Positions 1-6,850 are shown, numbered from the stretch's first letter. The stretch: DNA of 7,566 nt from Chromatiales bacterium (GCA_027001895.1 JALTLP010000046.1:1-7566); one strand, 5' to 3'. The notes: generated from the letters alone by a model not told the origin. Translations and numbers: made by a program.

Positions 1-165
1 CAGCGCGAATTTTAGGGGAGACTATGAGGGAACAGGCGTTAGCCTGCTTGCCTTGGGGGAAATGGTTTTGGTGACTTTTGCCTTAACAAAAGTCACTCGC
101 CGGCGGGCGCGAAAGCCCGCATATAATGACAGCCCTCAGCTGCATAGCAGCGGGCGAAATGCCCT
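1..165. repeat. Structured intergenic repeat-like element with five short inverted repeats
   Basis: Five perfect short inverted repeats follow one another: CAGGC/GCCTG (33-37, 42-46), GTGACTTTTG/CAAAAGTCAC (71-80, 87-96), GCGGGC/GCCCGC (103-108, 115-120), GCTGC/GCAGC (139-143, 147-151) and GGGC/GCCC (152-155, 161-164). Loops are 3 to 6 bases. The 10-base arms around a 6-base loop are the strongest. None is followed by a T-run, so they do not look like intrinsic terminators. From general familiarity, this style of sequence resembles dispersed intergenic repeats of gammaproteobacterial genomes, but only one copy lies in the window, so repetition is inferred. One plus frame is open from base 2 to the TAA at 182-184; its arginine-rich translation resembles no protein I recognise and is probably spurious, although a 3' end of an upstream gene cannot be excluded. 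Confidence 0.5.
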
Positions 166-280
166 TGATATAAAATTAAGATAACCTTGTAACACCACCC
201 CTGCCATCTTGATATATAAAAAATCCTCGGTTACTATTGCTGTAATACCAACGAAGTAAACATTAACTAACAAAAAAATT
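166..280 (+). promoter_or_regulatory. Leader/promoter region of argB-slmA
   Basis: This AT-rich stretch separates the hairpin element from argB and should carry the argB-slmA promoter. Candidate boxes are weak: TTGTAA (187-192) with GATATA (211-216) at an 18-base spacer, or TAATAC (243-248) preceded by TG at 241-242 but without a good -35. I see no ArgR-box-like palindrome and no clear Shine-Dalgarno sequence; the bases just before the ATG are A-rich. The promoter location is inference. Confidence 0.3.
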
Positions 281-1174
281 ATGAGCTTAACAACCGACCA
301 GGCAAAGAACATTGCGCACGTACTGAATACCTCGCTGCCTTATATTCAGCGATTTCAGAATAAAACCATGGTGATCAAGTACGGCGGAAACGCGATGACG
401 GACGAGTTACTCAAACAGTCCTTTGCGCGCGATATTGTTTTAATGAAACTGGTGGGGATGAACCCGGTGGTGGTGCACGGCGGTGGCCCACAAATTGGTC
501 AACTATTGGAAAAAATTGGCAAAGACAGTCAGTTTGTAAATGGTATGCGCGTGACTGACAGTGAGACCATGGATGTGGTTGAAATGGTGCTGGGTGGCCT
601 GGTTAATAAAGAAATTGTTTCTATGATTAACAGGCATGGTGGTAAGGCAGTAGGCTTAACCGGTAAAGACGGTGGTTTGATCCATGCTAAAAAAATAAAG
701 TTCGATCAAAAAAATACAGAAATGAATGCATCAGAAATTGTTGATATCGGTCATGTTGGTGTTGTCGACAGTATTGATGTGTCGATTGTACAAATGCTCG
801 ACAAGGCCGATTTTATTCCGGTGATTGCCCCGGTGGGGGTGGGTGATGATGGCCAGTCTTATAATATAAATGCGGATCTGGTAGCCGGTAAACTTGCCGA
901 AGCCTTACAGGCAGAAAAACTTATTTTATTAACCAATACAGCCGGTGTACTGGATAATGCCGGAAAACTGCTTACCGGTTTAAAGGCTCAACAAGTACAG
1001 GCGCTTATCGAGGACGGTACGATTCATGGCGGTATGTTGCCAAAAATAAACTGTGCGCTTGATGCTGTACGCTCGGGTGTAAAAACGGCACAAATTATTG
1101 ATGGACGTGTTGAACATGCGGTGTTGTTGGAGTTATTAACCGATGAAGGTGTGGGTACTTTAATCAAGGGTTAG
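281..1174 (+). CDS. argB: Acetylglutamate kinase
   Basis: This is the cytoplasmic amino-acid kinase that phosphorylates N-acetyl-L-glutamate with ATP, the second step of arginine biosynthesis. At 297 residues it is full length. Visible signatures are VIKYGGNAM with the phosphate-binding Lys33, VVHGGGPQI (63-72), Arg90 in RVTD, Asn195 and Asp199 in the YNINAD segment, and Lys255 in HGGMLPKI; these correspond to E. coli Lys8, Arg66, Asn158, Asp162 and Lys217. About 25 residues precede the kinase core. This N-terminal helix, with the C-terminal HAVLLELLTDEGVGT segment (279-293), is typical of hexameric, arginine-inhibited enzymes such as that of Pseudomonas, so feedback inhibition by arginine is likely. 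The ATG start retains the helix but has no obvious ribosome binding site. slmA follows after 27 bases, probably on the same transcript. Confidence 0.97.
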   Translation: MSLTTDQAKNIAHVLNTSLPYIQRFQNKTMVIKYGGNAMTDELLKQSFARDIVLMKLVGMNPVVVHGGGPQIGQLLEKIGKDSQFVNGMRVTDSETMDVVEMVLGGLVNKEIVSMINRHGGKAVGLTGKDGGLIHAKKIKFDQKNTEMNASEIVDIGHVGVVDSIDVSIVQMLDKADFIPVIAPVGVGDDGQSYNINADLVAGKLAEALQAEKLILLTNTAGVLDNAGKLLTGLKAQQVQALIEDGTIHGGMLPKINCALDAVRSGVKTAQIIDGRVEHAVLLELLTDEGVGTLIKG

Positions 1175-1190
1175 GTTTAAATAACGGATT

Positions 1191-1194
1191 GGAG
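1191..1194 (+). promoter_or_regulatory. Shine-Dalgarno sequence of slmA
   Basis: GGAG lies 7 bases before the ATG at 1202, in the 27-base gap after argB. It supports this start for slmA and translation from a shared argB-slmA message. Confidence 0.7.
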
Positions 1195-1201
1195 AGTAAC
1201 A

Positions 1202-1798
1202 ATGAGCAGCCAGAAGCAGGAAAAAATTTCACGTCGCCAGCAAATTCTTGAAGCGTTGGCATTGCAACTTGAGCAAAGCCCGGGTGAGCGAATTACCACG
1301 GCCGGGCTTGCAAAAGCGGTGGGTGTATCAGAAGCGGCGTTATATCGCCATTTTCCCAGTAAAGCGAAAATGTTTGAAGGCCTGATCGAATTTATCGAAG
1401 AGTCGGTGTTTGGTTTAATCAATCGTATATTAAGTGAAGAAAAGTCTTCGGTTATTCGTTGTGAACAGATTTTAAAATTGTTACTTACCTTTGCTGAAAA
1501 AAATGCCGGTATGTCACGGCTGTTAACCGGTGAAGCTTTAACCGGTGAAACCGAACGCTTACGTTTACGAATCAGCAAATTTTTTGAACGCTTTGAAACA
1601 CAGTTAAAACAGGTGCTGCGTGAAGGCGAATTGAATGCCGAGTTTCAGCTCGAAATTTCAGTGCAGGCACTGGCAAATATGATGATGGTGCTGGTCGAAG
1701 GGCATATCAGTCAGTACGTTCGTAGCAGTTTTAAATGTTCACCACTGCAACACTGGTCTGAGCATTGGCGTGTGGTTGCAAGTACGCTCGTAAAATAA
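1202..1798 (+). CDS. slmA: Nucleoid occlusion factor SlmA (TetR family)
   Basis: SlmA binds specific chromosomal sites and, when DNA-bound, blocks FtsZ ring assembly over the nucleoid. The protein has 198 residues, the same length as E. coli SlmA. Its N-terminal TetR-type helix-turn-helix (about 30-54, ITTAGLAKAVGVSEAALYRHF) is almost identical to the E. coli protein, and FPSKAKMFEGLIEFIE (51-66), LTGEAL (108-113) and the FERFETQLKQVLRE stretch also match. Some positions I recall as part of the E. coli FtsZ-binding surface differ: Leu72 aligns with Arg73, Thr96 with Gly97 and Lys100 with Arg101, while Phe64 and Asn101 are kept. Function is still the likeliest reading. It sits directly after argB with its own ribosome binding site. 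The next gene is convergent, so slmA is the last gene of its operon here. Confidence 0.95.
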   Translation: MSSQKQEKISRRQQILEALALQLEQSPGERITTAGLAKAVGVSEAALYRHFPSKAKMFEGLIEFIEESVFGLINRILSEEKSSVIRCEQILKLLLTFAEKNAGMSRLLTGEALTGETERLRLRISKFFERFETQLKQVLREGELNAEFQLEISVQALANMMMVLVEGHISQYVRSSFKCSPLQHWSEHWRVVASTLVK

Positions 1799-1821
1799 AT
1801 ATTGCCCGTAGGTAATCTTTG

Positions 1822-2448
1822 TTAACGGGGTCTAATTGATTTTAGTTCTTTAAAACGTTTCATATCGCGATCATATTTCTGGTGGATGGCGAGTTTTTCC
1901 TGTTTCTTGTTTTCTATAAACTTGTCTATCTCTGCTATTTTTGCCTTGGTTTTATTTATATCATCAAGAATGGTTTGTGGCACCTTCTGACTTTTGCGTT
2001 CGAAGTTACCAGCGCGCTGGGTGTATTTGTCGAGAATTTTCTGTTGCTTGTTACGGTTGCTTCTGGAAATTTTTACAATGGCTTCTATCGCGGTAATCTT
2101 GGCATCACGACTTATAATCATGTCATCGGTTGATGTATAGGTGTTGAGCAGGATTCGGTCCTGTCGGCGTTTTTCTTCTTTTTTGCGTTTTTTCTCGGCT
2201 GCAATTTTAGCCAGTTTGGCATCCTGTGCTTTTTGTTCTGGTGTTTTTTCTGCTGGTATTACTCTAATAACCTGCCCCTGGGAATTCAGAATCTGAATTT
2301 CTCGATTGGAGTATTTCTTGGGGACAGTAAAGCTGCATTCACGAACGCCTTTATCATTTTTCCAGCATTTTATTGCGGCGCTTGCCATGCTCGGAAGATT
2401 GAACAGTAAAAGAAGGCTGATAATGAGTTTTACGGATAATTTATACAT
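1822..2448 (-). CDS. Secreted DUF4124-like coiled-coil protein
   Basis: This 208-residue protein of unknown function begins with a clear Sec signal peptide: lysines near the N-terminus, a leucine-rich core (8-18) and a probable cleavage after ASA (22-24). The mature N-terminus, KCWKNDKGVREC (27-38), resembles the DUF4124 pattern in which an aromatic residue precedes an N/D-x-x-G turn. Cys28 and Cys38 could form a disulfide in the periplasm. A highly charged Lys/Glu/Arg/Ala stretch (66-97) leads into a conserved-looking block RILLNTYTSTDDMIISRDAKI (98-118), then a second long charged helical region to the C-terminus, probably coiled coil. I recall this arrangement from uncharacterised gammaproteobacterial proteins. 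It converges on slmA with 23 bases between stop codons and diverges from the TauE gene across 29 bases. No strong ribosome binding site is seen. A structural or scaffolding envelope role is possible but not shown. Confidence 0.85.
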   Translation of the reverse strand: MYKLSVKLIISLLLLFNLPSMASAAIKCWKNDKGVRECSFTVPKKYSNREIQILNSQGQVIRVIPAEKTPEQKAQDAKLAKIAAEKKRKKEEKRRQDRILLNTYTSTDDMIISRDAKITAIEAIVKISRSNRNKQQKILDKYTQRAGNFERKSQKVPQTILDDINKTKAKIAEIDKFIENKKQEKLAIHQKYDRDMKRFKELKSIRPR

Positions 2449-2477
2449 ATTTTTCTGGATGCTTTACACTTAAATAT

Positions 2478-3236
2478 ATGCTGTTGGACTATCTTATATT
2501 ACTTTTAGTTTCATTTCTTGCTAATGTCTTTTCTGCCTTTGTTGGCGGTGGTGCCGGCTTATTACAATTACCGGTGTTATTGTTTCTAGGCCTGCCTTTT
2601 AGTATCGCGCTGGCTACCCACAAAATTGCCACTGTTGCCCTTGGTATCGGGGCGACACTGCGTCATTTACGTGAACGCAACCTCGATTTGCGTTTTTCCC
2701 TCATCATACTGGCTTTCGGATTGCCGGGAGTTATTCTGGGTGCCACTATTATCCTGGCTATACCGGGAAAGTCAGCTGTATTCGCTTTGGGTGTCCTTAC
2801 TATCGGCCTGGGCGTTTATTCCTGGTTTAGCCCGACACTTGGCCAGAAGCAGACAGCCAAAAACCGAAATATCTATGGTTATTTAATCGGCGGATGCATC
2901 CTTTTCTTTACAGGTATTTTAAATGGATCACTGACCTCGGGAACAGGGCTGTTCGTCACACTTTGGCTAGTTTACTGGTTTGGGCTGGACTATAAGTCGG
3001 CTGTGGCCTATACACTTGTGCTGGTGGGCTTATTCTGGAACGCCAGCGGCGCACTGACACTGGCGTTACAGACCGAGGTGCGCTGGGACTGGTTACCGGT
3101 ACTGTTGCTGGCTTCGGTGGCGGGCGGCTACGTAGGAGCCCACCTGTCGATTATCAAGACCAACAAACTGATTAAACGGGCATTTGAGGTAGTTACTATT
3201 CTGGTTGGCGTACGGCTGATACTCGGGGTTATTTAG
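2478..3236 (+). CDS. TauE/SafE family membrane permease (probable anion/sulfite exporter)
   Basis: The 252-residue protein is strongly hydrophobic, with about eight predicted membrane helices, and belongs to the TauE/SafE (DUF81) family. Its two halves carry the repeated glycine-rich loops: VGGGAGLLQLP (22-32) in the first and LNGSLTSGTGLF (148-159) in the second. THKIATVALGIGATLRHL (47-64) and the C-terminal GGYVGAHLSIIKTNKLIKRAFEVV are typical of the family. Members move sulfite, sulfoacetate or other small organic or sulfur anions across the inner membrane, probably by proton coupling; the substrate cannot be read from this sequence and no sulfur-metabolism gene is nearby. The ATG lacks a good Shine-Dalgarno sequence. 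Its promoter must overlap the 5' end of the divergent secreted-protein gene. The stop codon lies 7 bases from that of the convergent GGDEF-EAL gene. Confidence 0.88.
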   Translation: MLLDYLILLLVSFLANVFSAFVGGGAGLLQLPVLLFLGLPFSIALATHKIATVALGIGATLRHLRERNLDLRFSLIILAFGLPGVILGATIILAIPGKSAVFALGVLTIGLGVYSWFSPTLGQKQTAKNRNIYGYLIGGCILFFTGILNGSLTSGTGLFVTLWLVYWFGLDYKSAVAYTLVLVGLFWNASGALTLALQTEVRWDWLPVLLLASVAGGYVGAHLSIIKTNKLIKRAFEVVTILVGVRLILGVI

Positions 3237-3243
3237 GGAGGGT

Positions 3244-5661
3244 TTAGCTGGCTTGCTGACGTGACTTGAGCAGGTTGTCGAGGGGTTCAGGTCGATGTAT
3301 TCCGAAACCCTGAACAAAATCCACTCCCATGTTTTGCATCGCCTGGTGGATTTCACTGTTTTCAACATATTCGGCTATTGTTTTCAGCCCCATGACGTGG
3401 CCAACCTGATTGATCGCTTCCACCATGGAAGCGTCAGCCGCATCGGATAAAACGTCCTTGATAAAGCTGCCGTCAATTTTGAGATAGTCAACGCTTAAGT
3501 TTTTGAGGTAGGCAAATGAGCTCAGTCCACTGCCAAAATCATCGAGTGAGAACTTGCAACCGAGTTGTTTGAGTTCAGATATAAGCCGTGATGCGTTTTC
3601 CAGGTTGGCAATGGCGGTTGTTTCGGTTATTTCAAAACACAGTTGCCGGGCATCAATGCCTGAATCTTTTATGCCAGATGTCAGGTAGTGGGTAAAATCC
3701 TGTGAGTTAATGGATTGCCCGGACAGATTAATAGCAAAAACATCATCCTGTAACAGCTTCCTGTTTAAGCGGAGATAATCCAATACTTCATTGACAACCC
3801 ATTTATCAACCTGCTGGATTAACTGAAAACGTTCTGCTGCGGTGATAAATTTAAAGGGCGGAATAAGTTGCTGGTCTTTACCTATCATACGGATTAAAAG
3901 TTCGTGATAGTGGGTTCTGCTGTTGGACGTAGCGGGCATTATTTTCTGGAAATACAGAATAAAACGGTTTTCTTCTATTGCCTGTGATAATTCCGAAGCA
4001 AGCTGCATTTCATCCTGGCGAATACTGTGCTCCTTGTCATCAGCAACATGCATGTGCACATGATTGCGACCTTTTTCTTTGGCAATGTAACAGGCCAAAT
4101 CGGCTGCGCTGAGTGCTTCGGAAATGCTGCTTTCACTGCTGATTGGAACCACGCCAATACTTACGGTTATCTCGAATTGCTTACCTTCCCATTCAAACTG
4201 GAAATCGCTGATATGTTTACGAAGATTGTCGGCAATAACTTCTGCACGATTTAAGTCGCAGTTAGATAACAGTAAACCAAATTCATCACCACCGAGTCGT
4301 GCGAGGGTATCGGTGTCGCGTACCTTGCTTTTAAGTGTAGTGGTTAATTGTTTTAACAGTTCGTCACCGGCCAGGTGACCACAGGTATCATTAACAATCT
4401 TAAACTGATCAAGATCCATGTAAAGCAGAGCATGTTTGCGGTTTTCGGAAACCGCTGTTTCAATGGCTTCTTTTATACTGTCATCAAACACAGAACGATT
4501 GACCAGCCCGGTTAAAGAGTCATGCCTTGCCTGGTAAGCCATTTGCTTGGCAAGTTGCCGGGCCTGGCTGACATCGTGGAATACCAGGATAACACCAATG
4601 ATTTCACCGTCACTGTCGCGTATCGGCGCAGCGCTGTCTTCAATTGCATACTCGTGGCCGTCACGCCTTACCAGAATGGTGTGGTTAACCATACTGGTGA
4701 TTTCCTTGTTTTGCAGGCATTTTTTTACCGGGCTGGGTAACGGCTGGCCGGACAGTTCGTTTTTAATATTAAAGACTTTTTCAAGCTCAAGCCCCAGAGC
4801 TTCGTTATGTGTCCAGCCCGTTAACTGTTCGGCAACCGGGTTTAGCAGGGTAATCCGACCTCGGGTATCGGTGGTGATAACACCATCGCCGATGGAATTT
4901 AAAGTCACCAGCAGGCGTTCTTTTTCATCCGTTAATGCACGTTCAGAGGTTTGCAGTTTTTCAACGTGTTTACGAATGGAAGCTGTCATTGAATTAAAAT
5001 TATCTGCAAGCTGGCCGATTTCGTCGTTTGTTCTTTTTTGTACGTTACTGCTATAGTCTCCATCGGCAACCTTGCGAGTGGCATCAACCAGCAGAAAAAC
5101 ATGCCGGGTTAACAGGTAACCGGCAATACTGAGTAATATAATGGTTAATATAATTTCTGAGGACGCAATCAGAATACCCTGGTTTAATAAATCAGAACGG
5201 GCGCTTATCATTTTTTCCAGAGATACACCAAAGCGTACCTGCCCCACGTTCAGCTCACCGAGTTTAAGCGGGGCGCTTGTATCAAATATTTTGTCAGTTA
5301 ATGCGGACTCAAGTGATTTATCAAGTTCTGGTGGAGGAATATTTTTTGCCAGCCCTACGCTGGCATAGACAGCCCCATTTTCATCAAGAACGGTAATATA
5401 ACGTAAGTCAGACTGCCCCTCTTTAACCAGCTTTTTTAGTATTTCCTGCATGGAGGCATAGTCGCGCTCAAACATATACAGGCTGAGTGCACCATCCAGT
5501 AATGGCGTAACATCTTCAACCAGAGTTTCGGCATGATAGGTGATGGCATTATTCATCAACCGCATACTGTTACCGACCAGCAGGCCGAGCATGGTCAGCT
5601 CAACAAGTATGCTAATAAGGATAAGTTTTATACGTAAAGATAAATTTGAAAAAACGTTCAT
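3244..5661 (-). CDS. Membrane GGDEF-EAL protein with periplasmic sensor, HAMP and PAS domains
   Basis: This 805-residue inner-membrane protein should make and degrade cyclic di-GMP. Order: membrane helix about 11-31, periplasmic domain about 32-161 with a Cache-like look (RYITVLDENGAVYAS, then VGQVRFGVSLEKM), second helix about 162-184, HAMP about 185-240 (DEIGQLADNFNSM from 213), PAS about 249-365 (SIGDGVITTD around 258), GGDEF domain about 377-540 and EAL domain about 565-800. The cyclase motif GGDEF (457-461) is intact, with an RxxD inhibitory site (RDTD, 448-451) five residues before it. The phosphodiesterase signature reads ELLIR (587-591), a common EAL variant, and the other expected residues are present: Asn645, Glu677, Asp707-Asp708, Lys728, Glu764 and Gln784. 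Both activities therefore look possible; which dominates is unknown. The gene starts 21 bases after the PhnD-like gene on the same strand, suggesting co-transcription and a ligand-binding partner for the periplasmic domain. No strong ribosome binding site is seen. Confidence 0.95.
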   Translation of the reverse strand: MNVFSNLSLRIKLILISILVELTMLGLLVGNSMRLMNNAITYHAETLVEDVTPLLDGALSLYMFERDYASMQEILKKLVKEGQSDLRYITVLDENGAVYASVGLAKNIPPPELDKSLESALTDKIFDTSAPLKLGELNVGQVRFGVSLEKMISARSDLLNQGILIASSEIILTIILLSIAGYLLTRHVFLLVDATRKVADGDYSSNVQKRTNDEIGQLADNFNSMTASIRKHVEKLQTSERALTDEKERLLVTLNSIGDGVITTDTRGRITLLNPVAEQLTGWTHNEALGLELEKVFNIKNELSGQPLPSPVKKCLQNKEITSMVNHTILVRRDGHEYAIEDSAAPIRDSDGEIIGVILVFHDVSQARQLAKQMAYQARHDSLTGLVNRSVFDDSIKEAIETAVSENRKHALLYMDLDQFKIVNDTCGHLAGDELLKQLTTTLKSKVRDTDTLARLGGDEFGLLLSNCDLNRAEVIADNLRKHISDFQFEWEGKQFEITVSIGVVPISSESSISEALSAADLACYIAKEKGRNHVHMHVADDKEHSIRQDEMQLASELSQAIEENRFILYFQKIMPATSNSRTHYHELLIRMIGKDQQLIPPFKFITAAERFQLIQQVDKWVVNEVLDYLRLNRKLLQDDVFAINLSGQSINSQDFTHYLTSGIKDSGIDARQLCFEITETTAIANLENASRLISELKQLGCKFSLDDFGSGLSSFAYLKNLSVDYLKIDGSFIKDVLSDAADASMVEAINQVGHVMGLKTIAEYVENSEIHQAMQNMGVDFVQGFGIHRPEPLDNLLKSRQQAS

Positions 5662-5682
5662 GCTTTGTAGTTATCGCCCTGT

Positions 5683-6549
5683 TTATTTTTTTCGTAAAAA
5701 AATCTGTATATACGGGTCGAGTTTTTTCTTTTCCTGATCGCTTATCGGGTCAAAATATCTGAAACCCGTTTTTTTCATATAGAGTTTTCCCGCTGCCGTG
5801 TTGTGAAATTCCAATAAGGCTATTTTTATTCTTTGCAAATCCTGATCGGTTACCTGTTTTGCCGCCATTACCTGAAAGCCGATTGATAATGGTGATTTGC
5901 CGATAACCCGCATTTTTCGGGTGTTTTGTTTATTTTTAAGGCCTATCTTGTGCCACAGTAATGTCCCCGTTACTGAAGCGTCACTTTCTCCACGTAGAGG
6001 TGCATACATTGCATTGTTGTGGGTTTTGGTAAACCGAAAGGTAATATTTTTTTTATCATGCAAACCGAGTTTGGCCAGTTGTCTTTCAACCATCTGGGTA
6101 ATAATCGCGGTGCGGCCAACCAGGGTAATGGTTTTACCTTTTAAGTCTTCCAGTTTGTAAATATTGGATGCTTTACTGGTTAAATAAATACCCTGAACTT
6201 CGTGCATGGTATGTGCCAGTGGTCGGTAGCCATCGCGTACTTCAGCAAGTCGACCAAGGTGTGGGGCTGTCATAATAAAGTCATAGGCTGACTTACGGGT
6301 TCGACCGACAAATTTTTTAAAATTGGGTGCAGTAACCAGGGTTACCTTTTTGCCAAGGGTTCGTTCAAACAGGTTTTTTAAATCAGTGTGAAATTTAACG
6401 AGCTGACCAGGACTGACATAGGGGAAGATACCCAGTTTTATTGATCTGGTGGGTTGCTCTGTTGCGATACAACTGGCAGAAAATAAATACCCAAAAGTAA
6501 TAACTACAAATGAATATCGTATATATTTTTTTTTAACAGATCCAAGCAT
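5683..6549 (-). CDS. PhnD-like periplasmic substrate-binding protein
   Basis: The 288-residue protein belongs to the phosphate/phosphite/phosphonate (PhnD-like) binding-protein family. A hydrophobic N-terminal segment (about 12-28) follows several lysines. Cys27 in LFSASC could be a lipoprotein attachment site by the permissive pattern, but cleavage near Ala29 is equally plausible. The mature part shows family features: LGIFPYVSP (39-47), APNFKKFVGRTR, YDFIMTAPHLGRLAE, DLKGKTITLVGRTAIIT and LRGESDASVTG. The Ser/Thr-rich loop that binds phosphonate in E. coli PhnD appears replaced by GRTAIIT, so the ligand may differ. No transporter permease or ATPase gene is nearby; the gene instead leads directly into a GGDEF-EAL gene, favouring a sensory role. 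The ATG is preceded by AGGA at an unusually long 13-base spacing and by an A-tract, and a run of nine A encodes Lys6-Lys8. No later in-frame start fits the signal peptide as well. Confidence 0.9.
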   Translation of the reverse strand: MLGSVKKKYIRYSFVVITFGYLFSASCIATEQPTRSIKLGIFPYVSPGQLVKFHTDLKNLFERTLGKKVTLVTAPNFKKFVGRTRKSAYDFIMTAPHLGRLAEVRDGYRPLAHTMHEVQGIYLTSKASNIYKLEDLKGKTITLVGRTAIITQMVERQLAKLGLHDKKNITFRFTKTHNNAMYAPLRGESDASVTGTLLWHKIGLKNKQNTRKMRVIGKSPLSIGFQVMAAKQVTDQDLQRIKIALLEFHNTAAGKLYMKKTGFRYFDPISDQEKKKLDPYIQIFLRKK

Positions 6550-6850
6550 TTTTTTTGGAACATCCTGATTGCACTTCTCAGTCCATGAGCTTGTTATATA
6601 GAATCCATCTGTTTGATCATAGTGGAAAAATCTGGAAAAAGGGCTGTTTCTCCATATTTATTCCTAATTTAAGTCCACCTGTTTTACTCGGGTTTGTAAA
6701 CAGTATATAAAATCCGCTTTACTTAATGAAAAGTATATTACAGCAAACCAGCATAGTAACTAAAACATGGGAATGTTATACAACAGTATTGCAAATTGAG
6801 ATATTTATGTTGGATAGATTTAATAAACTATACAAAACATGCATAATATT
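6550..6850. other. AT-rich non-coding region upstream of the PhnD-like/GGDEF-EAL pair
   Basis: I find no convincing gene on either strand in these 301 bases. The region should contain the 3' end of the lipoprotein transcript and the promoter of the PhnD-like gene, both on the minus strand. A small inverted repeat AACAT/ATGTT (6764-6768, 6773-6777) with a 4-base loop is too weak to call a terminator. No Pho-box-like direct repeat is apparent. Confidence 0.6.
6702..6730 (-). promoter_or_regulatory. Candidate sigma70-type promoter for the PhnD-like/GGDEF-EAL unit
   Basis: On the minus strand, TATACT (6702-6707, five of six consensus bases) lies 17 bases after TTCATT (6725-6730, three of six). 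Transcription from here would give an untranslated leader of roughly 145 bases before the ATG at 6549. The weak -35 box and AT-rich background make this tentative. Confidence 0.3.

Noticed and set aside
71..96. The 10-base hairpin as an intrinsic terminator of an upstream gene
   Set aside because: The stem is followed by TCGCC rather than a T-run.
1151..1162. GTGGGTACTTTA as a SlmA-binding site close to slmA
   Set aside because: It matches only 8 of 12 bases of the palindromic consensus as I recall it and lacks the second half-site.
1177..1578. Minus-strand open frame of 133 codons opposite slmA
   Set aside because: It is antisense to a clear slmA gene and its translation resembles no protein family.
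1805..1829. CCCGT/ACGGG inverted repeat between slmA and the convergent gene as a terminator
   Set aside because: The stem is only 5 base pairs with a 15-base loop and no T-run; it also overlaps the stop codon of the minus-strand gene.
4547..5056. Plus-strand open frame of 169 codons opposite the GGDEF-EAL gene
   Set aside because: Serine- and arginine-rich shadow translation lying entirely within the opposite strand of a gene with clear catalytic motifs.
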